DNA of 64,000 bases from Pseudothauera lacus (GCF_003034845.1 NZ_PZKC01000008.1:62001-126000); one strand, 5' to 3'. Shown: positions 30,465 through 39,717, numbered from the stretch's first letter. Numbers and translations: made by a program. Notes: generated by a model from the sequence alone, not told the origin.

Positions 30465-31274
30465 TCAGGAGTGGCTGTTGATCCACGCGCGCCATTCGGC
30501 AAACAGCGCCGGACTGGCGGCGGCGACCACGCCGCGCTTGACTGCCGGCCCCGCCATCAGCGAGCCGCCGTCGAGTGCGGCGGCCTCACCCCCGGCTTCG
30601 GCAAGGATCAGGCGGCCGGCGGCGTAGTCCCACAGCATCTGGCCGCCGTGCAGATAGACGTCCAGGCGGCCGGCGGCGACGAAGCACCATTCCAGCGCGC
30701 TGGAGCCGAAGTTGCGCTGCGAGTAGTAGGGCGGGCGCACCGCCAGCTCGTCGCCGAGGTGATGGCTGATGCGCTTGAAATCGACCCCGGCGACGGCATC
30801 GCGCAGGCTTGCCGCAGCCGGGCGCAGCGGCAGTTCGCTGCCGTTGAGGAAGGCGCCGGCGCCCTTGGCGGCGTAGAAGGACTCGTCGGTGACCGGGTTG
30901 TAGACCACGCCGAAACGCGGTTCGTGGTCGACCAGATAGGCGATCGAGACGGCGAAAAATGGGATGCCGTTGGCGAAGTTGGTGGTGCCGTCGATCGGAT
31001 CGATGCACCACAGCCCGCGCTGGCCCTCGCTCCACTGGCGCGCCTGCTCTTCGGCGGTCATCTCCTCGCCGAGCACCGGGCCGGGCAGCAGTTTCGGCAG
31101 CTCCTCGCTGAAGCGGCGCTGGGATTCGACATCGGCCTCGGTGAACAGCGAGCCGTCGGCCTTGCGGTTGCGCGCCGACTTCAGGTAACGCGGCAGGATT
31201 TCATCGCGCGCCACGTCGCGTACCAGTGATTCCAGCGCGCGGGCGCGGGCCAGGCGTTGTGCTGCGGTCGGCAT
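30465..31274 (-). CDS. Inositol monophosphatase-family sugar phosphatase
   Basis: A 269-aa Mg-dependent phosphatase with the family's metal site GEEMTAEE and DPIDGTTNFANG, and the C-terminal signature WDYAAGRLILAEAGG. Family members act on inositol phosphate, histidinol phosphate, PAP or sugar bisphosphates, and the exact substrate cannot be read from the sequence. Its place just upstream of prk and tkt makes a sugar-phosphate substrate attractive, though it lies 67 nt before the 93-aa gene. The ATG at 31274 has AGGA 8 nt upstream. It is divergent from rsmE. Confidence 0.88.
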   Translation of the reverse strand: MPTAAQRLARARALESLVRDVARDEILPRYLKSARNRKADGSLFTEADVESQRRFSEELPKLLPGPVLGEEMTAEEQARQWSEGQRGLWCIDPIDGTTNFANGIPFFAVSIAYLVDHEPRFGVVYNPVTDESFYAAKGAGAFLNGSELPLRPAAASLRDAVAGVDFKRISHHLGDELAVRPPYYSQRNFGSSALEWCFVAAGRLDVYLHGGQMLWDYAAGRLILAEAGGEAAALDGGSLMAGPAVKRGVVAAASPALFAEWRAWINSHS

Positions 31275-31408
31275 GTCGGGGTGTCCTGAGCCGGGGCGGC
31301 CGCACGACGGCCGGTGTGGGCGGCGCGCGGCACGAGGTTTGAGGTCGATGCCCGCAAGCCCGCGGTGGCGGGCGTTTGCCGGGATCGGCGCAAGTATTAC
31401 CGAGTCCC

Positions 31409-31414
31409 TATAAT
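31409..31414 (+). promoter_or_regulatory. Consensus -10 box placing transcription start at the rsmE ATG
   Basis: TATAAT at 31409-31414 matches the sigma-70 -10 consensus fully. A start site 7 nt downstream would fall on the A of the rsmE ATG (31421), and there is no Shine-Dalgarno sequence. The -35 region is poor. Confidence 0.45.
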
Positions 31415-31420
31415 AGCACG

Positions 31421-32152
31421 ATGATTGCGCGCTTCTTTTTCCCCTCCGCCCTCCCCGCAGGCGGCTGCGTCGACCTTCCCGAGCCCCTTGCCCACCATGC
31501 CGTGCGCGTGCTGCGCCTGCGCGATGGCGACGCCGTGGTGCTGTTCGATGGCAGTGGCGCCGAGTGGCCGGCGCGGTTGGCGGTGCGCGGGCGCGCGTGC
31601 ACTGCAGAGCTGGAGGACTGCCGTTTCGTCGAGCGCGAGTCACCGCTGCAGGTGGTGCTGGTGCAGGCGCTGGCGGCCGGCGACAAGATGGACTGGGTGG
31701 TGCAGAAGGCCGTCGAGCTCGGTGTGCATGCGGTGCAGCCGCTCAGCGCAGCGCGTTCGGTGTTGCGTCTCGCCGGCGAGCGCGCCGAGCGCCGTGTCGC
31801 GCACTGGCAGCAGGTCGCCGTGGCAGCCTGCGAGCAATGTGGCCGCAATCGCGTGCCCACCGTGCATGGGCTGAGTTCTCTGGCCGATTACCTCGCCGCG
31901 TCCGCCACCGATCGGCGGGTAGTGCTGGCGCCGGGCGGAGCCGTCGGGCTCGCTGCGCTGGCGGCGCCGCGCAGCGGCGAGGTTCTGCACCTGCTGGTCG
32001 GCCCGGAAGGCGGCTGGAGCGAGGACGAGCTGGCGCTCTGTGCCCGTGCCGGTGTTACCGCGCTGGCGCTCGGGCCGCGCGTGCTGCGTACCGAAACCGC
32101 CGGCCTTGCGGCGTTGGCGGCCCTGCAGGCGCGCTGGGGAGACTTTGGTTGA
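31421..32152 (+). CDS. rsmE: 16S rRNA (uracil-1498-N3)-methyltransferase RsmE
   Basis: A 243-aa SPOUT-fold methyltransferase that methylates U1498 of 16S rRNA. It begins MIARFFFP and has the PUA-like N-terminal part with HHAVRVLR, then KMDWVVQKAVELGV, ACEQCGRN, and the knot motifs LLVGPEGGWSEDEL and ALGPRVLRTETA. The ATG at 31421 lacks a ribosome site, in keeping with a leaderless message from the -10 box just upstream. It is followed 29 nt later by the polyphosphate:AMP phosphotransferase gene. Confidence 0.93.
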   Translation: MIARFFFPSALPAGGCVDLPEPLAHHAVRVLRLRDGDAVVLFDGSGAEWPARLAVRGRACTAELEDCRFVERESPLQVVLVQALAAGDKMDWVVQKAVELGVHAVQPLSAARSVLRLAGERAERRVAHWQQVAVAACEQCGRNRVPTVHGLSSLADYLAASATDRRVVLAPGGAVGLAALAAPRSGEVLHLLVGPEGGWSEDELALCARAGVTALALGPRVLRTETAGLAALAALQARWGDFG

Positions 32153-32181
32153 AAACGACAACAATGACGAAGGGGTGAGCG

Positions 32182-33666
32182 ATGTTCGAATCCGCCGAGC
32201 TGGGTCACAAGACCGCCAAGACTGACTATGAAGAGGCTGTGCCTGCGCTGCGCGCGCAACTGCTCGACGCCCAGTTCGACCTCCTCGAACTGAAGGACTT
32301 TGCCGTGGTGGTGCTGATCAACGGCATCGACGGCGCGGGCAAGGGCGAGACGGTCAATCTGCTCAATGAGTGGATGGACCCGCGCCACATTCAGACCTGG
32401 GCTTTCGATGCACCGTCCACGGAAGAGTCCGAACGCCCCTTCATGTGGCGCTTCTGGCGCGCGCTGCCGCCCAAGGGCAAGATCGGCGTGCTGTTCGGCA
32501 ACTGGTATACCGAACCCATCCATGCCCGCGCGAAAAAGATCAGCAAGCGCGCCGAACTCGACCAGCAGCTCGACCGCATCAACCGCTTCGAGGCCATGCT
32601 GGTCCGTGAAGGGGTGTTGCTGATCAAGTTCTGGTTCCATCTCTCCAAGGAAGGCCAGAAGCAGCGCCTGAAGACGCTCGAAAAGGACCCCAAGACGCGC
32701 TGGCGGGTCACCGAGCGCGACTGGAAGTATTACGCCCTCTACGACCGCTACCGTGAAACCGCCGAGCATGTGCTGCGCAACACCAGCACCGGCATGGCGC
32801 CCTGGCTGGTGGTCGATGGCTCGGACCCGCGCTATCGCGCCCTGCTCGTCGGGCGCACCCTGCTCGACGCCCTGCGCAAGCGCATCGAAGCAGCCCAGAA
32901 AGGCTGGGCGCCACGGCAGACCGCCGCGCCGCTGCCGCCCTCGCTGGACAACCTCAATCTGCTCAACAGCCTCACCCTGAACCAGGAGATGGGCAAGAAG
33001 GAATACGCCGAGCAGCTCGAACTCTACCAGGGCCGGCTGGCCCTGCTGTGCCGCTCGGAGAAGTTCCGCCAGCGCGCCCTGGTGCTCGTCTTCGAGGGCG
33101 GCGACGCCGCCGGCAAGGGCGGCGCCATCCGCCGCATCACCGCCGCCCTTGACGCCCGCCAGTTCCGCATCATCCCGATTGCCGCGCCCACCGAAGAGGA
33201 GCGCGCGCAACCCTATCTGTGGCGTTTCTGGCGCCACCTGCCGCGTCAGGGCAAGGTCGCCATCTTCGATCGCTCCTGGTACGGCCGCGTGCTCGTCGAG
33301 CGCGTCGAGGGTTTCTGTTCGGAAGCCGACTGGATGCGCGCCTATGCCGAGATCAACGACTTCGAGGACCAGCTCATCGGCGCCGGAGCGCTGGTGGTGA
33401 AGTTCTGGCTGGCGATCAGCCCGGAGGAGCAATTGGCGCGCTTCAAGGAGCGCGAGGCCGAACCCCACAAACGCTTCAAGATCACCGCCGAGGACTGGCG
33501 CAACCGCGAAAAGGCCGACGCTTATGCCCAGGCCGTGTGCGACATGGTCGACCGCACCAGCACCGAAAGCGCGCCATGGACCCTGGTCGAGGCCGACAAC
33601 AAGCTGTATGCCCGCATCAAGGTGCTGCGCACCCTCTGCGAGCGCCTGGAGGCGGCGCTGGTGTAG
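32182..33666 (+). CDS. pap: Polyphosphate:AMP phosphotransferase (tandem PPK2, class II)
   Basis: A 494-aa protein made of two PPK2 domains. Each has a Walker A loop: GIDGAGKG (48-55) in the N-terminal and GGDAAGKG (306-313) in the C-terminal domain. Other PPK2 motifs are SWYGR in domain 2 and the matching NWYTE in domain 1, so domain 1 looks diverged. Tandem PPK2 proteins transfer phosphate from polyphosphate to AMP to form ADP. This fits an organism that stores polyphosphate; phoU is also nearby. The ATG at 32182 is preceded by a GGGGTGAGC-type site. Confidence 0.92.
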   Translation: MFESAELGHKTAKTDYEEAVPALRAQLLDAQFDLLELKDFAVVVLINGIDGAGKGETVNLLNEWMDPRHIQTWAFDAPSTEESERPFMWRFWRALPPKGKIGVLFGNWYTEPIHARAKKISKRAELDQQLDRINRFEAMLVREGVLLIKFWFHLSKEGQKQRLKTLEKDPKTRWRVTERDWKYYALYDRYRETAEHVLRNTSTGMAPWLVVDGSDPRYRALLVGRTLLDALRKRIEAAQKGWAPRQTAAPLPPSLDNLNLLNSLTLNQEMGKKEYAEQLELYQGRLALLCRSEKFRQRALVLVFEGGDAAGKGGAIRRITAALDARQFRIIPIAAPTEEERAQPYLWRFWRHLPRQGKVAIFDRSWYGRVLVERVEGFCSEADWMRAYAEINDFEDQLIGAGALVVKFWLAISPEEQLARFKEREAEPHKRFKITAEDWRNREKADAYAQAVCDMVDRTSTESAPWTLVEADNKLYARIKVLRTLCERLEAALV

Positions 33667-33744
33667 GGGGCGGCTGCCGGTCCGGGCTGCGGTGCCAGAG
33701 GCCATCGCCGCATGACAGGCGGTGCAGGCAGTCGGCGACAGCCC

Positions 33745-33753
33745 TGCTAGAAT
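33745..33753 (+). promoter_or_regulatory. Candidate extended -10 promoter for argA
   Basis: TGCTAGAAT (33745-33753) fits an extended -10 (TGnTAnAAT). It lies about 55 nt before the GTG start of argA, and no good -35 is seen. Confidence 0.35.
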
Positions 33754-33806
33754 GGCCGTGCGCCCATGTGGCGCAGTCCGCTCACCGCATCCAGCCCGCT
33801 ACGCCC

Positions 33807-35159
33807 GTGAACGCAGAATCGCCCACTCCCCTGGTGCCGGACGAAACCGACACCACCGCCAGCTTCGTCGCCTGGGTACGCGGCGCGGCGCCCTATATCC
33901 ATGCCTTCCGCGGCAAGACCTTCGTCGTTGCCTTCGGTGGCGAAGTCGCCAGCGGCGAGCTCGCCCAGAGCCTGGCCTACGACTGCAACCTGCTGGCGGC
34001 GCTGGGCATCCGCCTGGTGCTGGTGCATGGCGCGCGTCCGCAGATCGATACCGAACTGCGCCGCCGCGGCCTCGAACCGCGCTTCCACAACGGCCTGCGG
34101 GTGACCGACGCGGCGGCGCTCGAATGCGTCAAGGCGGCCATGGCGGTGACCCGCATCGAGATCGAGGCGCTGCTCTCGCAGGGGCTGCCGAACACGCCGA
34201 TGGCGGGCAGCTACATGCGCGTGACGGGCGGCAACTTCATCACCGCACGTCCGGTAGGGGTGGTCGACGGGGTCGATTACCAGTACACAGGCGCGGTGCG
34301 CAAGATCATTGCCGAGGAGATCAATGCCGACCTCGATCAGCACAATGTGGTGCTGATCTCGCCGCTGGGGGTGTCGCCGGCCGGGGAGATCTTCAATCTC
34401 AGCATGGAAGAGGTCGCCGAGGCGGTGGCGGTGGCGGTGAAGGCGGAGAAGCTGCTCTACCTGTGCGACGCGCCCGGCCTGCTCGACGCCGAGGGCAAGC
34501 TGATCGAATCGGTGACCGCCGACGAGGCCGAGCGCATGCTTGAATCCGGCGAGGGCCTCACCGAGGACCTGCACCTCTTCCTGCCCGGTGCCATCCGCGC
34601 GGTGCGCCGCGGCGTGGCGCGTGCCCACCTCATCGACCGCGACCGCGACGGCGGCCTGCTGCTGGAGTTCTTCACCCACTCCGGGGTCGGCACGGTGGTC
34701 TCGCGGGCGCCGCTGTTCCGCCTGCGCGAAGCCACCTTCGAGGATGTCGGCGCGCTGGTGGCGCTGATCAGTCCGATGGAGGCCGAAGGCATACTGGTGC
34801 GCCGCGGGCGCGAATTGCTGGAGCAGGAGATCGAGCGCTTCTCGGTGGTCGAGCACGACGGCGTGCTGGTCGGCTGCGCCGCGCTGTATCCCTTTTCCGA
34901 GGACAACGCTGCCGAACTCGCCTGCCTGGCAGTGACGCAGGAATACCGCCGCGCCGGGCTCGGCGACCAGCTGCTGCGGCGCATCGAGCGGCGCGCGCGC
35001 GCGCAGCGCCTGGAGCGTCTGTTCGTCCTCACCACGCGCACCGCGCACTGGTTCCGCGAGCGCGGCTTCAGCGAGATCGGTCCCGAGGCCCTGCCGCGCC
35101 AGAAGCGCGAGCTGTACAACCTGCAGCGCCGCTCCAAGGTCTTCGTGAAGACGCTATGA
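33807..35159 (+). CDS. argA: N-acetylglutamate synthase
   Basis: A 450-aa bifunctional-type ArgA: an amino-acid kinase-like domain (about 1-290; LVHGARPQID, GVDGVDYQYTGAVRKI, LISPLG) and a C-terminal GNAT domain (about 300-450; EEYRRAGLGDQLL-like VTQEYRRAGLG, LFVLTTRTAHWF). It makes N-acetylglutamate, the first step of arginine synthesis, and is usually inhibited by arginine. The GTG at 33807 is used because no in-frame ATG lies near the conserved N-terminus. Length fits the proteobacterial family (about 440 residues). Confidence 0.93.
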   Translation: MNAESPTPLVPDETDTTASFVAWVRGAAPYIHAFRGKTFVVAFGGEVASGELAQSLAYDCNLLAALGIRLVLVHGARPQIDTELRRRGLEPRFHNGLRVTDAAALECVKAAMAVTRIEIEALLSQGLPNTPMAGSYMRVTGGNFITARPVGVVDGVDYQYTGAVRKIIAEEINADLDQHNVVLISPLGVSPAGEIFNLSMEEVAEAVAVAVKAEKLLYLCDAPGLLDAEGKLIESVTADEAERMLESGEGLTEDLHLFLPGAIRAVRRGVARAHLIDRDRDGGLLLEFFTHSGVGTVVSRAPLFRLREATFEDVGALVALISPMEAEGILVRRGRELLEQEIERFSVVEHDGVLVGCAALYPFSEDNAAELACLAVTQEYRRAGLGDQLLRRIERRARAQRLERLFVLTTRTAHWFRERGFSEIGPEALPRQKRELYNLQRRSKVFVKTL

Positions 35160-35160
35160 G

Positions 35161-35220
35161 CCCCGCCAGCCACCCGCTCTGCGCAATGGCACCGTCGTGC
35201 TGGCGGGGAGGGCGGGTGGC
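35161..35220 (+). promoter_or_regulatory. Alternative hairpins covering the ribosome site of the next gene
   Basis: Two competing pairings lie between argA and the PAS-GGDEF gene. CCCCGCCAGC (35161-35170) can pair with GCTGGCGGGG (35199-35208), and GCCACCCGC (35169-35177) can pair with GCGGGTGGC (35212-35220). Both right arms overlap the GGGGAGGG ribosome site and the second reaches the ATG. They share bases 35169-35170, so they exclude each other. Confidence 0.45.
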
Positions 35221-36873
35221 ATGAAGAACGCCTCGGCGCTGCTCATCAGTGTGCTTGCGGCCCTCGGCGCCGCGCTTCTTGCCACGCTGGTGCTGTGGCT
35301 GGGGGTAGAGAACGGCCGCTTCGCCGGCGGTCTCGCGGTGCTGGCGGTGGCCGCATTCGCCGGTCTTGCCACCCATTGCCACCTGCGCCGCCAGTGGCAG
35401 CGCCGCAATGGCGAACAGAGTGCGCTGGCCGAGCATGTGCGCCGCCTGGGCGACGGCGTCGGTGGCGTCGACGAGAGCGCGCTGCAGACGGCCGGGGCGC
35501 TCTCCGGGCTGGCCACGGTGACCCTCGAGGTGCGCCGTCTGCGCGAAATTGCCGAGGGTGTGCATGGTGTCGAGGCCCTCTTCGGCAGCGCACTGGAATT
35601 GCAGTGGATCAGCCCGTCGATCCACCGCCTGATCGGCCGCACGCCGCAGGAGTGTACGCGGGCGGCGGACCCCATCGCGCTGCTGGTGCATGAATCAGAC
35701 CGTCTGTACTGTCGCCGTATGGCGCGCGAGGTCATCGAGTCCAATGCCGGGCGCGATTTCGAGATGCGCCTGCTCGGCGACGAGGGACGGGTATGCTGGG
35801 TGGCCTGCCACTGGCGCCCGCAGCATGACGACGATGGCCAGGTGTGCGGCGTGCGCATGTCCGCCGAGGACATCCAGGGGCGCAAGGAAGCCGAATACAA
35901 GCTGCTCGAGACGGTCGCCGAACTGCGCCGCGCGCAGGCCCTGCGCGAGAACTACCTGAGCCGCAGCAACGACGAGCGCCAGCGTCTGGCTGCACTGCTC
36001 AACGTCATCCGCCTGGGCATCCTGTTCATGGACCGCGAGCATCGCGTTACCTACTACAACCGCGCGATGCTGGACATCTGGCGCATGCCGGCGAACGAGA
36101 ACCTCATCGGTGTGCGCGACGTGGTGCTGGAACACAAGGTGGCGACTCTGCTGGAGGCGCCCGAGGCCTACTTCGCGCATATCCGCGAGGTGGTCACCAG
36201 CCGCGGTGAGGTCAGTGAACCCCACGAGTTCCGCCTCAAGGACGGGCGCATCCTCACCGACCTCTCGTCGGTGGTCAGCAGCGCCGCAGCAGGCGGCGCG
36301 CGTGGCATCGGCCGGGTGTGGATCTACGAGGACGTCACCGAGCAGCGCCAGGTGGCGGAAAAGCTCGTTGCGCTGGCCGAGCGCGATCCCCTCACCAACC
36401 TGTTCAACCGCCGGCGCTTCCACGAGGAGCTCGAACGCCTGCTCGCTGATGCCTCGCGCCGTGGCGTGCGGGTCGGTCTGCTGGCCATCGACCTCGACGG
36501 CTTCAAGCCCATCAACGACGAGTTCGGTCACCAGGCCGGCGACGAGGTGCTGGTCACCCTGGCGCGCGAGGTGGGCGGCATCATCCGTCGCAACGAACTG
36601 TTCTTCCGCCTCGGTGGTGACGAATTCGGCGTTCTCGTGCCGGATGCCGAGAGCACCGAGCTGGTCGGGCTGGCGAGCCGTATCGTGCGCGGCATCGAGG
36701 CCTTGCGCTTCACCTTCGACGGCCGCCCGGCGCGGCTTACCGCCAGCCTGGGCATCGCCCTCTATCCGGATCACGCTACCAATGGCGAAGCGCTGATCGC
36801 TGCCGCCGACCACGCCATGTACCGCTCCAAGAACGAGGGGCGCAACCGCTGCTCGATTGCCGGAGAGGATTGA
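35221..36873 (+). CDS. PAS-PAS-GGDEF diguanylate cyclase
   Basis: A 550-aa membrane-anchored protein: two hydrophobic segments (about 3-22 and 26-52), a first PAS/PAC region (about 120-235), a second PAS region (about 250-385) and a GGDEF domain with active site GGDEF (465-469), so it should make cyclic di-GMP. The inhibitory site reads RRNE (456-459) instead of RxxD, so product inhibition may be weak. The ATG at 35221 has GGAGGG upstream. It starts 61 nt after argA and may be read through from it. The signal sensed by the PAS domains is unknown. Confidence 0.9.
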   Translation: MKNASALLISVLAALGAALLATLVLWLGVENGRFAGGLAVLAVAAFAGLATHCHLRRQWQRRNGEQSALAEHVRRLGDGVGGVDESALQTAGALSGLATVTLEVRRLREIAEGVHGVEALFGSALELQWISPSIHRLIGRTPQECTRAADPIALLVHESDRLYCRRMAREVIESNAGRDFEMRLLGDEGRVCWVACHWRPQHDDDGQVCGVRMSAEDIQGRKEAEYKLLETVAELRRAQALRENYLSRSNDERQRLAALLNVIRLGILFMDREHRVTYYNRAMLDIWRMPANENLIGVRDVVLEHKVATLLEAPEAYFAHIREVVTSRGEVSEPHEFRLKDGRILTDLSSVVSSAAAGGARGIGRVWIYEDVTEQRQVAEKLVALAERDPLTNLFNRRRFHEELERLLADASRRGVRVGLLAIDLDGFKPINDEFGHQAGDEVLVTLAREVGGIIRRNELFFRLGGDEFGVLVPDAESTELVGLASRIVRGIEALRFTFDGRPARLTASLGIALYPDHATNGEALIAAADHAMYRSKNEGRNRCSIAGED

Positions 36874-36928
36874 GCGCCCCGGTGAGCGTATTGGAACCCG
36901 CAGTAGGGACGGGGTGAGAAATGCGGGC

Positions 36929-36934
36929 TAGAAT
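36929..36934 (+). promoter_or_regulatory. Candidate -10 box for yggX
   Basis: TAGAAT (36929-36934) matches the -10 consensus at 5 of 6 bases. It lies 37 nt before the yggX ATG, in the 97-nt gap after the GGDEF gene. No clear -35 box is visible. Confidence 0.3.
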
Positions 36935-36970
36935 GCCTACCGGCAAACCCAACACAGGAGAGAATGGACG

Positions 36971-37243
36971 ATGGCTCGCATGGTCAACTGCATCAAGCTT
37001 GGTCGTGAGGCGGAAGGGCTGGATCTGCCGCCCATCCCCGGAGAGCTCGGCAAGCGCATTTTCGACAACGTCTCCAGAGAGGCCTGGCAGCAGTGGGTGA
37101 AGTACCAGACCATGCTGATCAACGAGAACCGCCTCAACCTGATGGACGCCAAGGCGCGCAAATACCTTGCCGAGCAGATGGAAAAGCACTTCTTCGGCGG
37201 TGGCGCCGATCAGGTGGGCGGCTACGTGCCGCCGGCGGCCTGA
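36971..37243 (+). CDS. yggX: Fe(2+)-trafficking protein YggX
   Basis: A 90-aa cytoplasmic protein that begins [18 protein letters not shown] and contains PGELGKRIF and [18 protein letters not shown], matching YggX throughout. YggX protects Fe-S clusters from oxidants and may move iron. The conserved Cys7 is present. The ATG at 36971 gives the family's length (about 90). A bidirectional terminator follows, between it and phoU. Confidence 0.95.
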   Translation: MARMVNCIKLGREAEGLDLPPIPGELGKRIFDNVSREAWQQWVKYQTMLINENRLNLMDAKARKYLAEQMEKHFFGGGADQVGGYVPPAA

Positions 37244-37261
37244 GGCTGCGCCAGCACCAGC

Positions 37262-37291
37262 AAAAAAGGATGGCCGCGGCCATCCTTTTTT
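37262..37291. terminator. Bidirectional terminator between yggX and phoU
   Basis: AAAAAAGGATGGCC and GGCCATCCTTTTTT form a near-perfect palindrome with A and T runs on both sides. It can end both the rightward yggX and the leftward phoU transcripts. Confidence 0.9.
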
Positions 37292-37310
37292 GTTTCCGCA
37301 GCGCTGTGCC

Positions 37311-38021
37311 TCAGGACTTCGCGCCCTTGGCCGCCTCGATCTCCACCGCCTCGGTGCCGGCATAGCGCACGTCGCGGCCGTGGGCCATGTAGATCACGTA
37401 TTCGGAGATGTTCACCGCGTGGTCGCCGATGCGTTCGATGGCCTTGGCGATGAACAGGGTCTCCAGGCTGTTGGAGATGGTGCGCGGATCTTCCATCATG
37501 TAGGTGATGAGCTGGCGGGTGACCGCCTCGAAGGCGGTATCCACGTCTTCGTCCATGCGTGCCAGCTCGGGCGCCAGGGTGACGTCCATGCGGGCGAAGC
37601 TGTCGAGGGCCTTGCGCAGCATGTCCGAGGCTAGCAGCGCGGCGTGGTTGAGGTCGACCTTCGGCGAGTAGGGCAGGTCGCCGGAGTGCAGGCGGCGGGC
37701 GGCCTTGGCGACCTTCTTGGCCTCGTCGCCGATGCGTTCGAGGTCGGTGACCGTCTTCATCGCCCCCAGCACCGCGCGCAGGTCGCTGGCCGCCGGTTGG
37801 CGCAGGGCGATCAGCTTGCTGCACGCTTCGTCGATGTCGACTTCGAGCAGGTTGATGCGGTGGTCGCCGGCAATCACCTTCTCGATCAGGCTCTTGTCGC
37901 CGCTGCGCAGGCCGGCGAAGGCATTGGTCACCTGGCTTTCGACCAGTCCGCCCATCTGCAGCACGCCGGTGCGGATGGCTTCGAGGTCGGTGTCGAACTG
38001 CTTGAGGGTGTGCTGGGTCAT
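37311..38021 (-). CDS. phoU: Phosphate-signalling protein PhoU
   Basis: A 236-aa all-helical protein with two PhoU repeats; DLERIGDEAKKVAK (first) and AIERIGDHAVNISEY (second) are the hallmark metal-binding motifs. PhoU dampens PhoR/PhoB signalling with the Pst transporter. No pst or pho genes are adjacent, so this copy stands alone. The ATG at 38021 is chosen; ATG 38030 would add 3 residues. No strong ribosome site is seen. Together with the PPK2 gene it points to regulated phosphate storage. Confidence 0.94.
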   Translation of the reverse strand: MTQHTLKQFDTDLEAIRTGVLQMGGLVESQVTNAFAGLRSGDKSLIEKVIAGDHRINLLEVDIDEACSKLIALRQPAASDLRAVLGAMKTVTDLERIGDEAKKVAKAARRLHSGDLPYSPKVDLNHAALLASDMLRKALDSFARMDVTLAPELARMDEDVDTAFEAVTRQLITYMMEDPRTISNSLETLFIAKAIERIGDHAVNISEYVIYMAHGRDVRYAGTEAVEIEAAKGAKS

Positions 38022-38082
38022 TTGTCGCATCGGGCGTATTGGTAACCTTTGCAGGCTAGCACTCACAGGTTAAGGTTTTGTT

Positions 38083-38745
38083 TCAGTAACGTTCCAGGCG
38101 TTCCACGCCACCGGCAGCGGCAAGCAGCAGGACGTCGGCACCGCGGCGGGCGAAGAGACCGTTGGTGACCACCCCGGTGATCTGGTTGATGGTGCTCTCC
38201 AGGGCCTGCGGATCGCTGATGACGAGATCGTGGACGTCGAGGATGAGGTTGCCGTTGTCGGTGACGAAGCCCTCGCGCAGCTGCGGTCGTCCGCCGAGGG
38301 CGGTGAGCTCGCGGGCGACGTGGCGCACTGCCATCGGAATCACCTCGACCGGCAGCGGAAAGCGCCCCAGCGTGGCAACGCGCTTGCTGGCGTCGCAGAT
38401 GCACACGAATCGCCGCGCCACCGCGGCGACGATCTTCTCGCGGGTGAGTGCGCCGCCGCCGCCCTTGATCATCGCGAAGCCGCCGTCGATTTCGTCGGCG
38501 CCGTCCACATAGACCGGCAGCTCATCGATGTCGGTCAGCGCCAGCAGCGCGATGCCGTGGGCGCGCAGACGGGCGCTGCTGGCCTCCGAACTCGATACCG
38601 CGCCGGCAATGCGCGACTTGATGGTGGCCAGGCCGTCAATGAAGTGATTGACCGTGGAGCCGGTGCCGACGCCGATGATGGCGCCGTCGGGTACATAGTC
38701 GAGGGCGGCGAGCGCGGCGGCCTTCTTGAGTTCGTCCTGGTTCAT
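38083..38745 (-). CDS. rpiA: Ribose-5-phosphate isomerase A
   Basis: A 220-aa isomerase, converting ribose-5-phosphate to ribulose-5-phosphate, the substrate of phosphoribulokinase. Active-site motifs are GTGSTVNHF (27-35), DGADEID and [12 protein letters not shown], followed by [10 protein letters not shown]. The ATG at 38745 opens the conserved N-terminus ([15 protein letters not shown]). It is transcribed leftward, alone, between phoU and a divergent DUF455 gene. It supplies the regeneration steps of the Calvin or pentose phosphate pathway. Confidence 0.96.
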   Translation of the reverse strand: MNQDELKKAAALAALDYVPDGAIIGVGTGSTVNHFIDGLATIKSRIAGAVSSSEASSARLRAHGIALLALTDIDELPVYVDGADEIDGGFAMIKGGGGALTREKIVAAVARRFVCICDASKRVATLGRFPLPVEVIPMAVRHVARELTALGGRPQLREGFVTDNGNLILDVHDLVISDPQALESTINQITGVVTNGLFARRGADVLLLAAAGGVERLERY

Positions 38746-38902
38746 CGGGGTACTCCGGTGAAGCGCTGCGGGCAAACGGTGCGCAGCGTCGGGTTGAGGA
38801 GGGGGCAGCGCCCAAGGCATGCCGCCATCGAATGAGCGGATTATCTCAACAAAGCCCGCACAGGTGGCGACCGCTGCGCGGCCCACCCTATACTCTGCCC
38901 CC

Positions 38903-39712
38903 ATGACGATCCGATCCGTGCATGAGGCCGCGCTGGCGGCGTTGATGGAGGCCGACCCCGATGCCAAGTGCGCCGCTGCCCAGGCGCTGCAGGCAGACTG
39001 GGGGGCAGGGCGGCTGCGCGTGGTCGCCGCCGCCGACCTGGGCGAGCCGCTGACCCACCCGGGGCGCCCGCCGCGGCCGCTGCTGGTGCCGCCGCAGGAG
39101 GTGCCGGTGCGTGCCGCCGGCCGCCGCGAGGGCCATGCCGCGCTGCTGCACGCCATCGCCCACATCGAGTTCAATGCCATCGACCTGGCCCTCGACTGCG
39201 TCTATCGCTTCCGCAGCCTGCCGGTGGATTTTCACGCCGGCTGGGTTCAGGTTGCTGCCGAGGAGGCTCAGCATTTCGGCCTCGTCCGCGAGCGTTTGCG
39301 CGCACTCGGGTTCGATTACGGCGACTTTTCCGCGCACAACGGCCTGTGGGAGATGGCGTGCCGGACGGCGGCCGACGCGCTGGCACGGATGGCGCTGGTG
39401 CCGCGGGTGCTGGAAGCGCGCGGGCTGGATGCGACGCCGCCGATCATGGCCAGGCTGCGCGCCATTGGCGACGCCGGGAGCGTGGCGGTGCTGGAGACCA
39501 TCCTGCGCGACGAGGTCGGTCACGTCGCTCTCGGCGACCGCTGGTTCCGCCACCTCTGTGCGGCCCGCGGTGTCGATGCCGAGACCACCTACCGCCAGCT
39601 GGTCGACGACTTCGGCGCACCGCGCCCGCGTCCGCCGCTGAATGTCGAAGCCCGCCGGGCGGCGGGCTTCAGCGAGGCAGAGCTGGCGCGCCTGGGTGGC
39701 GCGCAGGACTGA
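38903..39712 (+). CDS. DUF455 ferritin-like protein
   Basis: A 269-aa protein of the DUF455 family, which has a ferritin-like four-helix fold. The helices carry possible di-metal ligands: [25 protein letters not shown] and [11 protein letters not shown]. Family members are mostly uncharacterised; some are described as ferritin-like oxidoreductases. The ATG at 38903 is used since the conserved part ([11 protein letters not shown]) starts there. It faces ccsB, converging on it with 5 nt between the stops. A link to iron is inferred. Confidence 0.82.
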   Translation: MTIRSVHEAALAALMEADPDAKCAAAQALQADWGAGRLRVVAAADLGEPLTHPGRPPRPLLVPPQEVPVRAAGRREGHAALLHAIAHIEFNAIDLALDCVYRFRSLPVDFHAGWVQVAAEEAQHFGLVRERLRALGFDYGDFSAHNGLWEMACRTAADALARMALVPRVLEARGLDATPPIMARLRAIGDAGSVAVLETILRDEVGHVALGDRWFRHLCAARGVDAETTYRQLVDDFGAPRPRPPLNVEARRAAGFSEAELARLGGAQD

Positions 39713-39717
39713 GGGCC

